Assembly: GCA_965214975.1 (NCBI GenBank)
Contig: OZ244055.1
Location: forward strand, 868,001-932,000
Direction: 5' to 3'
Source of the DNA: JAJEBT01 sp965214975
GTDB taxonomy: Bacteria > Pseudomonadota > Alphaproteobacteria > MPNO01 > UBA830
DNA length: 64,000 nucleotides
Positions 1 through 8,008 of this stretch are shown piece after piece. The notes under the pieces are model-generated. The model saw only the letters and a list, made by a program, of their open reading frames with translations, did not search any database and had not been told where the DNA came from. Within the stretch, counting starts at the first letter, position 1, and every line of letters begins with the position of its first letter. The translations under genes were made by a program, and so were the position numbers.

Positions 1-143
1 GTTCCGTGCCCGACGCGTCCCGAGACCGGGTCGAAATCCAGCACCGCGTCGACGACCGCCGCCCGCGCGGTTTCGGGATCCTCCACCACGTAGCCCGCGG
101 TTCCGGTCGTGTCGTCGAAAACGCAATGCACCTGCGGCGTCAT
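1..143 (-). CDS. MBL-fold metallo-hydrolase, persulfide-dioxygenase-like (5' part only)
   Basis: The first 47 residues read from an ATG at 143 and run off the left edge. They match the N-terminus of the ETHE1/Blh branch of the metallo-beta-lactamase fold: FDDTTGTAGYVVEDPE followed by AVLDFDPVSGR, the segment that in relatives reads close to IIDPVLDYDP. Characterised relatives oxidise glutathione persulfide or handle sulfide. The metal-binding HxHxDH lies outside the window, so the assignment rests only on this start. A GGAGAGGGG ribosome-binding site lies about 10 nt upstream of the ATG. The neighbour on the right is transcribed the other way. Confidence 0.75.
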   Translation of the reverse strand, partial: MTPQVHCVFDDTTGTAGYVVEDPETARAAVVDAVLDFDPVSGRVGHG

Positions 144-730
144 GGAGGCCTTTCCCCTCTCCGGTCCGGCGGCGTCCCGGAGCGTAGCGCCGCCGCCGCG
201 CCGAGTCACTCGCGGCGGGTTCCGTGGAAATCCGCGCCGGTCCCGTCTCCCGTCGCCGGGTGCCCGGCGCCGACGAAGCGGACGAGCCGGCCCCCGGGCA
301 GCGGCCGGCGGCATGGCCCGTTCGGTCGGCTGCCGGAGGCCGCGACGGTTTCCCGCGCGGTCGCGGGGTCCGGTCCGGCGGAGTGGACGGGCCCGGGCGC
401 GCGATCGGGGACGTTCCCTGCCTCCGGCAGGTTCTCCGGGCGGGTCGGCTCGATGCCGCGTCCGGCGGACACGAACCGCGGCCCCTTGAAGATCCCGCGC
501 AGCCGGTCGAACGCGCGGCCGGCCGAGGACCGGTTCCGGCCCGACCGCCGCGACCGATCCGGGGCCGCGGGCCGACCCGGAGTCTCGAGCGCCCGGGAAT
601 CCGGCCCGCAACGGCAGGATTTTCCCATGGACGGCGTCGGGGTCGCCGAATTGGCCAATCCGGCCAGGATGCCGTACCATCGCCAGGTCTTCGGCTGGAG
701 ACTCCGACCGCTCGTGCCGGGAGAGAAGCG
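144..730. other. 587 bp intergenic region, no gene recognised
   Basis: This separates two divergent genes and must hold both promoters. Long open frames cross it in several phases, as expected at this G+C, but none has a recognisable motif or a plausible ribosome-binding site. I could not pick a convincing -35/-10 pair. It may contain decayed sequence. Confidence 0.5.
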
Positions 731-1243
731 ATGGACGAGACCGCCGTTTCCGCGAAGAGCGCCGTGCCCGCGGGGCCTCCCGCCTTCGACGGTCTCGATC
801 ACGTGAGCGTTCCCTGCCGCGACCTCGAGGAGGGAATCCGCTTCTACCGCGACGTTCTGGGCGGGACGATGCTCGTCCGAGAGGGCGCGTTCGCGATGTT
901 CGACATCGGCGGCTCCCACGTGGGCATCGGCTCCGCCGGCTGCACTTTCATCGGGCCCGGCAACGAGTATCCGCACTTCGCCTTCACCTGCGGCGCGGAG
1001 GCGCTGGTGCGCATGAAGGAATGGCTTGCGGCGTGCGGCGTCCCGTCGAGCGGCCTGTGGACGCGCCAGGGCGTCGAGGCCCTGATGTTCTTCCGCGATC
1101 CGTCCGGCAACGTCATCGAGCTCTACTGCCACGAGGGCCCCGAGGGCTCCGCCGACCTTCCGCGCGGGCCGGCTCGGGGCCACGGAACCGCGGTCGACAT
1201 CGACGCGCTCGTCTACGAAGACTGGCGCGTTCCCGGCGCGTAG
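731..1243 (+). CDS. VOC-superfamily (glyoxalase fold) protein
   Basis: 170 residues with one vicinal-oxygen-chelate fold. The first beta strand GLDHVSVPCRDLEEGIRFYR carries a candidate metal ligand His24. A second His (about 82, PHFAF) and a C-terminal Glu (about 130, in SGNVIELY) complete the usual H/H/E set. The family includes glyoxalases, extradiol dioxygenases and fosfomycin-resistance enzymes; the substrate cannot be read from sequence. The start at 731 is preceded by GGGAGAGAAG. Longer upstream reading lacks similarity. The arylsulfotransferase-like gene follows after 29 bp in the same direction, so the two may be co-transcribed. Confidence 0.85.
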   Translation: MDETAVSAKSAVPAGPPAFDGLDHVSVPCRDLEEGIRFYRDVLGGTMLVREGAFAMFDIGGSHVGIGSAGCTFIGPGNEYPHFAFTCGAEALVRMKEWLAACGVPSSGLWTRQGVEALMFFRDPSGNVIELYCHEGPEGSADLPRGPARGHGTAVDIDALVYEDWRVPGA

Positions 1244-1272
1244 CGGCCGGGAGCCATCCGGAAAGGTCGCCC

Positions 1273-2364
1273 GTGCTGGTCACGCGCACCGGCGTCACCC
1301 ACCACGAGCCGGAACGGGCGACGCCGGGTTTCACCCTGTTCTCCCGCACCCAGACCGACCAGGTCTATCTCGTCGACATGGACGGCGAGCCGGTGCGCCG
1401 GTGGACCACCGGCGGCGGCAGCACGCATTTCGCGTGCCTGTTGCCGAACGGCAATCTGTGGGTCTGCGAGCGCGCCGAGAACCATCCCGACATCGTCGCC
1501 GGGCCCGGCGGCCGGATCCGCGAGTACGACTGGGACGGCGGCGTGGTGTGGGAGCACGACGACCGGATGCAGCATCACGACGCTCGCCGCCTCGCCGACG
1601 GGGGCGCGGCCTATCTCGCCTGGGAGCTGCTGGACGACGAGACGGCACGGAGGATCGGGGGCGGGATTCCCGGGACCGAGCACGCCGACGGCATCTTCGG
1701 CGAGGTCGTCCGGGAAGTCGACGCCGAGGGCAACGTGGTCTGGGAATGGCGGATCACGGACCTCGACGTCGAGCGCCATCCGCTCCACCGCAACGCGCCG
1801 CGGGCGATCTACGGCCACGCCAACGCGCTGGACGTGCTTCCCGGCGGCGACTATCTCGTCAGCTTCAAGACGCTCAACCTGCTGGCGATCCTCGACCGCC
1901 GGACCGGCAAGGTCGCGTGGGAGTTCCAGGACGACGAGATGGGCGGCCAGCACGACGCCCAGATGCTGGCCAACGGCAACGTTCTCGTCTTCGCCAACGG
2001 CGTCTACGGGTCCGACATCCAGTTCTCGAGCGTCTGGGAGATCGCGCCGTCGTCGCGCGACGTCGTCTGGAAGTACGTCGCCAAGCGCAACGCGGTGTCC
2101 TTCTACAGCCCGCACATCAGCGGCTGCCAACGGCTGTGGAGCGGCAACACGCTGATCTGCGAGGGCGGCAAGGGCGCGATCTTCGAGGTGACGCCCGAGC
2201 GCGACGTGGTGTGGGAGTACGTCTGTCCCTACTGGGGGCGGCATCCGAAGCTCGGCGAGATCAACTACATGTTCCGGGCGCGGCGCTATGCCGCCGACTC
2301 TCCGGAGATCCGCAACCGGATCCCGACGCCCGCCTCGAGGGGCGAGCGGTGCCCTTCGGCCTGA
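1273..2364 (+). CDS. arylsulfotransferase (ASST)-like beta-propeller protein
   Basis: 363 residues from a GTG start preceded by GGAAAGG. The protein is built of repeats of the type His-x(4-6)-Leu-x-Asn/Gly-Gly-Asn followed by a Trp-rich strand (HFACLLPNGNLWV, QHDAQMLANGNVLVFANG, HANALDVLPGG), typical of the ASST family (arylsulfotransferase, PF05935/PF14269 type). Known members are periplasmic PAPS-independent sulfotransferases that use a catalytic His. No signal peptide is visible here, so a cytoplasmic or non-transferase role is possible. Co-directional with the VOC gene upstream and the ThDP enzyme downstream. The substrate is unknown. Confidence 0.75.
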   Translation: MLVTRTGVTHHEPERATPGFTLFSRTQTDQVYLVDMDGEPVRRWTTGGGSTHFACLLPNGNLWVCERAENHPDIVAGPGGRIREYDWDGGVVWEHDDRMQHHDARRLADGGAAYLAWELLDDETARRIGGGIPGTEHADGIFGEVVREVDAEGNVVWEWRITDLDVERHPLHRNAPRAIYGHANALDVLPGGDYLVSFKTLNLLAILDRRTGKVAWEFQDDEMGGQHDAQMLANGNVLVFANGVYGSDIQFSSVWEIAPSSRDVVWKYVAKRNAVSFYSPHISGCQRLWSGNTLICEGGKGAIFEVTPERDVVWEYVCPYWGRHPKLGEINYMFRARRYAADSPEIRNRIPTPASRGERCPSA

Positions 2365-2652
2365 ACCTCCACCACGACCGGTCCGTCGCCGGCGCCGCGG
2401 CCGGCGGCCGGCGCGTGCGCGGATGCCCGGGGCCCCGTGGCGGGAGACCGGCGAGGACACGGTCGCGGTCCGGGGTTCGCGCGCCATGCGCGCGCGGTTC
2501 CCGGGAGGCATGGCGCCGCCCGTCGAACGGGAGGGCGAAGTGACCGGCAGGTGGCCGTCGGGCGCCGCCATGGCCCCGCGCGGCGGCTGGCGCTTCCGCG
2601 TCGACCGGACCGTCACGGCCCGAGGCGACGACCGGGATGCGGAGGTGGCGCA

Positions 2653-4290
2653 ATGAACGCCTTTCCCAGGCTGACCACCGGCGAGGCGGTCGCCAAGTCC
2701 CTCGTGCTGCACGGCGTCGACACGGTGTTCGGGATCCCGGGCGCGCACATGTACCATTTCAGCGATGCGCTGGCCCGCGAGAGCGACAGCATCCGCTTCG
2801 TCACGACCCGCCACGAGCAGGGCGCGGGCCACATGGCCTACGGCTACGCCAAGTCGACCGGGCGGACCGGCGTCTGCACCGTGGTTCCGGGGCCCGGCGT
2901 CCTGAACGCGGCGTCCGCGCTCAGCGTCGCCTACGGCGCCAACACGCCGGTGCTGTGCGTGACCGGCAACGTCATGGCCGATCTCATCGGCCGTGGCCGC
3001 GGGCAGCTGCACGAGCTTCCCGACCAGCTCGCGACGCTGCGCGGCTTCACGGGCTGGGCGGAGCGGATCAACCACGCGACAGAGGCGCCGCGCCTCGTCG
3101 CCGAGGCGTTCCGCCAGATGCATTCCGGGCGCGTCCGGCCGGCGGCCCTCGAGGCGCCGTGGGACGTGTTCGGCCAGGCCGCGGAGGTCGATCTCGACGT
3201 CGACCGCTCGGTTCCCGCGCCGCCGACACCGGACTCCGATCGCGTCGGGGAGGCGGCGAAGCTGGTCCGGGAGGCGCGGAACCCGATGATCGTCGTCGGC
3301 GCAGGTGCGCAGCACGCGCCCGAGGAGGTGGCGGCGCTCGCCGAGCTGATCCAGGCGCCGGTCACCAGTTTCCGGAGCGGCAAGGGGGTTGTGGGCGACG
3401 ACAGCCCCTACGGGCTGCTGTCGGCGGCGGCCTACGAGCACTGGCCTCGATGCGACCTGCTGATCGGCATCGGAAGCCGGCTCGAGCTGGTCCATTTCCG
3501 CTGGCGCTGGGCGCCGGAGGGCATGAAGACGGTGCGGATCGACATCGATCCGACCGAATTCGTCCGCCTGCCTCCCGACGTCGGCGTGGTCACCGACGCG
3601 AGGCTCGGGACGGCGGCCCTGGTCGAGGAGCTGGAGCGGACCGTCGACAGGCGGGACTCCCGCGCCGAGGAGTTTCTGGGCTACAAGGCGAAGGCCGAAA
3701 AGGCCGTCGAGGCCGTCCAGCCCCAGGTCGGATTCCTCAGGGCGATCCGTGCCGCGCTGCCGCGGGACGGGTTCTTCGTCGAGGAGATCGCCCAGGCCGG
3801 TTTCGCCGCCCGCTACGCCTTCCCCGTCTACGGCCCGCGCCAGTACGTGACCTGCGGCTACCAGGAAAGCCTGGGCTACGGCTTCCAGACGGCGGTTGGC
3901 GTGAAGGTCGCCAACCCCGACCGCTGCGTCGTCTCGATCACCGGCGACGGGGGCTTCATGTTCGGCGTCCAGGAGCTGGCGACGGCGGTCCAGCACGGAA
4001 TCAACCTGGTCACGGTCGTCTTCGACAACGGCTCCTTCGGCAACGTCCGCCGCGACCAGATGGAGAGTTTCGAGGGTCGCCTGATCGGCGCCGAACTGGT
4101 CAACCCGGATTTCGTGGCCCTGGCGGAAAGCTTCGGCGCCAAGGGCGTGCGCGCGGAGACGCCGGAGCGGCTGCGGACGGCGCTGGAGGAGGGCTTCGGC
4201 GAGAGCGGTCCCGTGCTGATCGAGGTGCCCGTCGAGAGGGGCGGCGAGGAGTCCCCGTGGGCGTTCGCCCACCCGACCGCGGGCCGCTAG
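2653..4290 (+). CDS. thiamine diphosphate-dependent enzyme, acetolactate-synthase-like
   Basis: 545 residues with the three-domain ThDP layout. The N-terminal PYR domain has the catalytic Glu (about 55, TTRHEQGAGHMAYGYAK), followed by a central domain with a Rossmann-like nucleotide-binding half (about 190-330). The C-terminal PP domain carries the GDG...N motif (ITGDGGFMFG at about 431, then VFDNGSFGN). This is the IlvB/benzoylformate decarboxylase/sulfoacetaldehyde acetyltransferase superfamily. No small regulatory IlvH neighbour exists, so a catabolic carboligase or decarboxylase is more likely than branched-chain biosynthesis. Start chosen at 2653, 6 nt after GGAGGTG. The 288 bp upstream has no gene. 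Confidence 0.85.
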   Translation: MNAFPRLTTGEAVAKSLVLHGVDTVFGIPGAHMYHFSDALARESDSIRFVTTRHEQGAGHMAYGYAKSTGRTGVCTVVPGPGVLNAASALSVAYGANTPVLCVTGNVMADLIGRGRGQLHELPDQLATLRGFTGWAERINHATEAPRLVAEAFRQMHSGRVRPAALEAPWDVFGQAAEVDLDVDRSVPAPPTPDSDRVGEAAKLVREARNPMIVVGAGAQHAPEEVAALAELIQAPVTSFRSGKGVVGDDSPYGLLSAAAYEHWPRCDLLIGIGSRLELVHFRWRWAPEGMKTVRIDIDPTEFVRLPPDVGVVTDARLGTAALVEELERTVDRRDSRAEEFLGYKAKAEKAVEAVQPQVGFLRAIRAALPRDGFFVEEIAQAGFAARYAFPVYGPRQYVTCGYQESLGYGFQTAVGVKVANPDRCVVSITGDGGFMFGVQELATAVQHGINLVTVVFDNGSFGNVRRDQMESFEGRLIGAELVNPDFVALAESFGAKGVRAETPERLRTALEEGFGESGPVLIEVPVERGGEESPWAFAHPTAGR

Positions 4291-4312
4291 CGGCGCCGCC
4301 GGGAGGCGGGGC

Positions 4313-5554
4313 GTGAGCCGGGCCGGCTACCGGCCCCACGTGCCCGCTCCGGGGCGGTCGCGGATCGCCGGCGCCACCGCCGCCGAGCACACGGCCAACC
4401 GGACGCGAAGCGGCCGCGCGCGGGAACTGCTGGACGGATGGGCGAAACTGAAAGGCGAGCCCTTCAGGGGGATCACGACCGACGGCACCGTCCGGCCCGG
4501 GCTGTTCTCGCTCCGCCCGGAGGGCGTGCCGACGGAGAGGATGGCTGCGGCCGCGGCGGCCTTGCTCGCCGGCCTGCCGCCGGATCTGGGGCGCCGGATG
4601 CGGTTTGCCGTGGAGTCCGGCGTGTGGCGGGACTGGCAGAACACCGAGCTCCTTCTCGGGAACCGCGGCCTGCGCCTCGACGAGGCGCCGCTCGCGGCGC
4701 GCGAGGCGGTGATGGCGGTGATCGGGGCGAGCCTGAGCGCGCGCGGTCTCGAGAAGACCCGGTCGGTCATGCGGCTGAACGCCTTTCTCGGCGAGCTCGT
4801 GGGCGGCCCGGCCGTGCTCGGCGAATGGAGCTACACGTTCCGCCTGTTCGGCGAGCCGTCGCCGGACGATCCCTGGGGATGGCAGATCTTCGGCCATCAT
4901 CTGGGTCTCAGCTGTCTCGTCGCGGACCGGCAGATGGTGCTGACGCCGTGCTTTCTCGGAGCGGAGCCGGCCTACGCCGACCACGGCCCCCACGCGGGGA
5001 CGAGCATGTTCGAGGACGAGGAGCGCCTGGGGCTTGCGCTCATGCGCTCGTTCCCGTCGGGAACGCGGGAGCGGGCGCTCGTCTCGCGTTCGATGGGGGC
5101 CGAGGATCTGCCGCCCGGGCGGTGGCACTTCGCGGACCATCTGCATCTCGGCGGCGCCTACCGGGACAACCGGGTCGTGCCCTACGAAGGCCTGCCCGGC
5201 GCCGCCATGACGGGTCGTCAGAGGCGCGCGCTGCTCGATCTTGTCGAGGCCCACGTGGACCCGCTTCCCGACGGCCCCCGCAAGGCGAAAATGGAGGATG
5301 TCGAACGCCATCTCGCGGAAACCCGCTTCTGCTGGATCGGCGGCTTCCGCGAGAACGCGACATTCTACTACCGCGTGCAGGGGCCGTCCGTCTTCATCGA
5401 GTTCGACCACCATTCCGGGGTGTTTCTGACCAATCCGGAGCCCGCCAACTTCCACGTCCACACCATCGTGCGCACGCCGAACGGGAACGACTACGGGATC
5501 GATCTCCTGCGGCTGCACTACGCGCGGGCGGCGCATCACAACGGGGGCGGCTGA
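4313..5554 (+). CDS. DUF3500 family protein
   Basis: 413 residues from a GTG start after GGGAGGCGGGG, 22 bp behind the ThDP gene. The sequence fits DUF3500 throughout: an early helical region, then WGWQIFGHHLGLSCLV, the Phe/Tyr-rich GGFRENATFYYRVQG and IEFDHHSGVFLTNP, and a C-terminal NFHVHTIVRTPNGNDYG. The family is of unknown function. The conserved His, Asp and Asn clusters suggest a metal or small-ligand site, but that is inference. No signal peptide is obvious. It ends the plus-strand run before tRNA-His. Confidence 0.85.
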   Translation: MSRAGYRPHVPAPGRSRIAGATAAEHTANRTRSGRARELLDGWAKLKGEPFRGITTDGTVRPGLFSLRPEGVPTERMAAAAAALLAGLPPDLGRRMRFAVESGVWRDWQNTELLLGNRGLRLDEAPLAAREAVMAVIGASLSARGLEKTRSVMRLNAFLGELVGGPAVLGEWSYTFRLFGEPSPDDPWGWQIFGHHLGLSCLVADRQMVLTPCFLGAEPAYADHGPHAGTSMFEDEERLGLALMRSFPSGTRERALVSRSMGAEDLPPGRWHFADHLHLGGAYRDNRVVPYEGLPGAAMTGRQRRALLDLVEAHVDPLPDGPRKAKMEDVERHLAETRFCWIGGFRENATFYYRVQGPSVFIEFDHHSGVFLTNPEPANFHVHTIVRTPNGNDYGIDLLRLHYARAAHHNGGG

Positions 5555-5622
5555 GCGCGGCCGGACGGCGTCCCGGAGACGGGCGGGCCTTCCTGCCGGA
5601 AATCCGGACGGCTCCGGAGCCA

Positions 5623-5700
5623 TGGGGTGGCTGAGGGGATTCGAACCCCCGACCTCCTGGACCACAACCAGGCGCTCTAACCGACTGAGCTACAGCCACC
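5623..5700 (-). tRNA. tRNA-His (GTG)
   Basis: On the minus strand the acceptor arm GTGGCT pairs with AGCCAC, with an extra 5' G (G-1) opposite C73, the hallmark of tRNA-His. The D-arm begins TAGCTCAGTCGGTTAGAGC. The anticodon arm is CCTGGTTGTGGTCCAGG with anticodon GTG. The T-arm contains GGTTCGAATCC. The CCA tail is encoded (5623-5625). Confidence 0.97.
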
Positions 5701-5752
5701 GCCGAGCAGGCGCTGTCTAGCGGCCGCGGGGTCGCGGGTCAAGCCGCGCCCA

Positions 5753-5928
5753 GGACCGTTTCCTGTCCGTCTCCTGTCCGGCAACCGGTGAATCAGGCCT
5801 GTTCGTCAGGCCGTTCGGGAGCGTTTCTCTCCGTCCGCATGTCGGCTCGGGCCCGATGGAGGCGCCCGGGATCGCCCGGCAGGCAGTTCCGCGCCCGCTG
5901 CCGGCGGCCGGTCGAGACAGGAAACGAG
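5753..5928 (+). repeat. dispersed intergenic repeat, copy A
   Basis: Diverged copy of the element seen at 8730, 30445 and 32402. It opens with GGACCGTTTCCTGTCC, has the central GGCCGTTCGGGAGCG core and ends near GAGACAGGAAACGAG. The two ends are roughly inverted (TTTCCTGTC against GACAGGAAA), giving it a MITE-like outline. It lies between tRNA-His and the aminotransferase stop and has no reading frame of its own. Confidence 0.6.
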
Positions 5929-5955
5929 TCCCGGGCCGCGCGCCCGGCCGCGGCA

Positions 5956-7119
5956 TCAGGCGCCGTCGAAATGCCGGCGCAGGCGCCGGACGGCCTCGTC
6001 GATGGTTTCGGCGTTCTTGCAGAAGGAGAACCGGGCGAAGCGGTTCACGTCGCCGGAGGTGTAGAACGCGCTGACCGGCACCGCGGCGACCCCGGCCTCG
6101 GTCGTGAGCCGGGTGCAGAACTCGGCGTCGGTGCCGTCGAACCCGAGGGGCCGGAAATCCACGGTCAGGAAATACGTCCCCTGGCACGGAACGACGCCGA
6201 AGCCGATGTCCGAGAGCCCGGCCGCGAGATGGTCCCGGCGCGACTGCATGTCCCCGCGCAGCTCGGCGAAGTACGAATCCTCCTTGCGCAGGCCGTAGGC
6301 GACGGCCGCCTGCAGGTTCGGCGGCGTGGTGAAGGTCAGGTACTGGTGGGCCTTGGCGATCGGCGTCAGCAGGTCCGGCGCCGCGGTGACCATCCCGACC
6401 TTCCAGCCGGTCAGCGAGAAGATCTTTCCTCCCGACTGGATGCGCACGGCGCGTTCGCGCATGCCCGGCAGCGAGATCAGCGGAACGTGCCGGACGTCGT
6501 CGAAGACGAGATGCTCGTAGACCTCGTCGGACACCGCGAGGCAGTCGTGGCGCAGGCACAGCCCGGCGACGAATTCCAGCTCCTCGCGGTCGAAGACCTT
6601 GGCGCACGGGTTCATCGGCGTGTTCACGAGCACGAGCTTGGTCCGGTCCGAGAAGGCCGCCGCGAGCCGGTCCCGGGGCAGTTCCCAGCCCGGCGGCTCG
6701 AGGCGCACCAGCTTCGGCACGCCGCCGCCGCGCCGGACGATCGGCAGATAGCTGTCGTAGAGCGGTTCGAGCAGAACAACCTCGTCGCCCGGCTCGATCA
6801 GGCCGAGAAGCGCGGAGCCCAGCGCCTCGGTCCCGCCGGACGTGACCATGGTCTCCGAGGCCCAGTCGATCCCGAGGCCGTAGAACCGCGCGGCGTGCTC
6901 GGCGACGGCCTGGCGCAGGTCGGGAATCCCGAACATCGACGGGTACTGGTTGACGCCGTTGCGCAGATAGTCGACGCCGGCCTCGACCACGTCGTCCGGG
7001 CCGTTGCCGTCGGGGAATCCCTGGCCGAGATTGACCGCTCCGTGCTCCTGGGCGAGCCGCGACATGGTCTCGAACACGGTCGTCCCGAACCCCGAAAGGA
7101 CGCTGTTGCCACTCCTCAT
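5956..7119 (-). CDS. class I/II PLP-dependent aminotransferase
   Basis: 387 residues, full length for fold-type I aminotransferases of the methionine/kynurenine aminotransferase group (YbdL/CCBL-like). The PLP lysine is K232 in SGGKIFSLTGWKVG. The family's NLGQGFPDGNGP near the N-terminus, NTPMNPCAKVF (Asn that holds the PLP ring oxygen) and the C-terminal Arg of NRFARFSFCK (substrate carboxylate) are present. Likely converts a neutral or aromatic amino acid to its 2-oxo acid in the cytosol. Start at 7119 has GGAG 9-10 nt upstream. The gene stands alone, divergent from the small Cys protein at 7312. Confidence 0.9.
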   Translation of the reverse strand: MRSGNSVLSGFGTTVFETMSRLAQEHGAVNLGQGFPDGNGPDDVVEAGVDYLRNGVNQYPSMFGIPDLRQAVAEHAARFYGLGIDWASETMVTSGGTEALGSALLGLIEPGDEVVLLEPLYDSYLPIVRRGGGVPKLVRLEPPGWELPRDRLAAAFSDRTKLVLVNTPMNPCAKVFDREELEFVAGLCLRHDCLAVSDEVYEHLVFDDVRHVPLISLPGMRERAVRIQSGGKIFSLTGWKVGMVTAAPDLLTPIAKAHQYLTFTTPPNLQAAVAYGLRKEDSYFAELRGDMQSRRDHLAAGLSDIGFGVVPCQGTYFLTVDFRPLGFDGTDAEFCTRLTTEAGVAAVPVSAFYTSGDVNRFARFSFCKNAETIDEAVRRLRRHFDGA

Positions 7120-7311
7120 CGCCGTGCTCCGCTCGCTGCGCGCCTCTTTGCGGCGCCCCCGCCGCGGTTTGGCCGGTCGCTCCGGAACCCGCCAGGGAAG
7201 GTGCCGCGGCCGGGTTGAATCCGGTCCGCCCGCCGCTATGCTCGGGCCGGTCCGGGTCCGCGCAGGCCGTCTTCCCGCCCGCGCCGCCGCCTCGACGCCG
7301 GAGACTCTCGC

Positions 7312-7500
7312 ATGCCGCGCGTTCTCGTCAACTGCTCGCGATGCGAACGTCCCGTCTACACCGGCCTCACGTTCGAGCAGTGGTTCATGTTCGACTGGGT
7401 CGACATCCAGGGGGCGACCACCGGGTGCCATGCCTGCGGGGCGGAGACGTCCTGGACCAAGGACGACACCTATCTCGAGGCCGACGGCGGGGGCGACTGA
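7312..7500 (+). CDS. small CxxC/CxxC putative zinc-ribbon protein
   Basis: 62 residues starting MPRVLVNCSRCERPVYTG and ending in an acidic tail. It has two paired cysteine motifs (NCSRC at about 8-11 and CHAC at about 47-50) in the arrangement of a zinc ribbon, separated by an aromatic-rich middle (FEQWFMFDWVD). GGAG sits 9 nt before the ATG, codon use is strongly G/C in third positions, and the frame closes 4 bp before the convergent CBS gene. I do not recognise a named family. A zinc-binding regulator or adaptor is the obvious guess. Confidence 0.7.
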   Translation: MPRVLVNCSRCERPVYTGLTFEQWFMFDWVDIQGATTGCHACGAETSWTKDDTYLEADGGGD

Positions 7501-7504
7501 CCGG

Positions 7505-7936
7505 TCAGCCTCTCGCGATGTACTCGCGGAGCGCGTCGGCTTCGGACAGGATCTCGTCCAGGCGGCTCTTGACCACGTCCCCGATGCTGACCAGGCCGGA
7601 GAGCCGGCCGTCGCGGACCACCGGAACGTGACGCATGCGGTGTTCGGTCATGAGGCCGAGCACGAAGCGTCCCGTGTCCTCGGGGCCGCAGGTGACGACC
7701 TCGGCGGTCATCACGTCGCGGACGGCGCGCGCGAGGAAGTTCCGGTCGCCTTCGGCGAGGCCGCGGACGATGTCGCGTTCGGACACGATCCCGGCGATCG
7801 CGTCGGCGTCCCCGGACACCACGAGCGCGCCGATGCCGTGCTCCTTGAGCGCCGTCACCGCGTCGGCGACGGTCGCGTCCGGGGCGATGGTGCGGACGTC
7901 GGTCCCCTTGGCGAGAAGTATCTGCTGAACCTGCAC
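7505..7936 (-). CDS. tandem CBS-domain protein
   Basis: 143 residues made almost entirely of two CBS domains (about 8-62 and 74-130). The repeated hallmarks are GALVVSGDADAIAGIVSERD and HVPVVRDGRLSGLVSIGDVV, each followed by the short helix typical of adenosyl-nucleotide binding. Stand-alone CBS pairs usually sense AMP, ATP or SAM and act on a partner protein; no partner is identifiable here. Starts at 7936, converges on the small zinc-ribbon gene. Confidence 0.9.
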   Translation of the reverse strand: MQVQQILLAKGTDVRTIAPDATVADAVTALKEHGIGALVVSGDADAIAGIVSERDIVRGLAEGDRNFLARAVRDVMTAEVVTCGPEDTGRFVLGLMTEHRMRHVPVVRDGRLSGLVSIGDVVKSRLDEILSEADALREYIARG

Positions 7937-8008
7937 CGCCGTGTCCTCCCCGTCCGCGGCCGGCCAGAGCCTATCGCGCCGGGCCGGGCCCGGGCAAGCG
8001 CGGGCCCG

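Noticed and set aside
1213..4272. A 1019-codon open frame on the minus strand opposite the arylsulfotransferase and ThDP genes
   Set aside because: It mirrors the codon periodicity of the plus-strand genes in a 70% G+C genome, has low-complexity Arg/Ala/Asp/Val composition and no domain.
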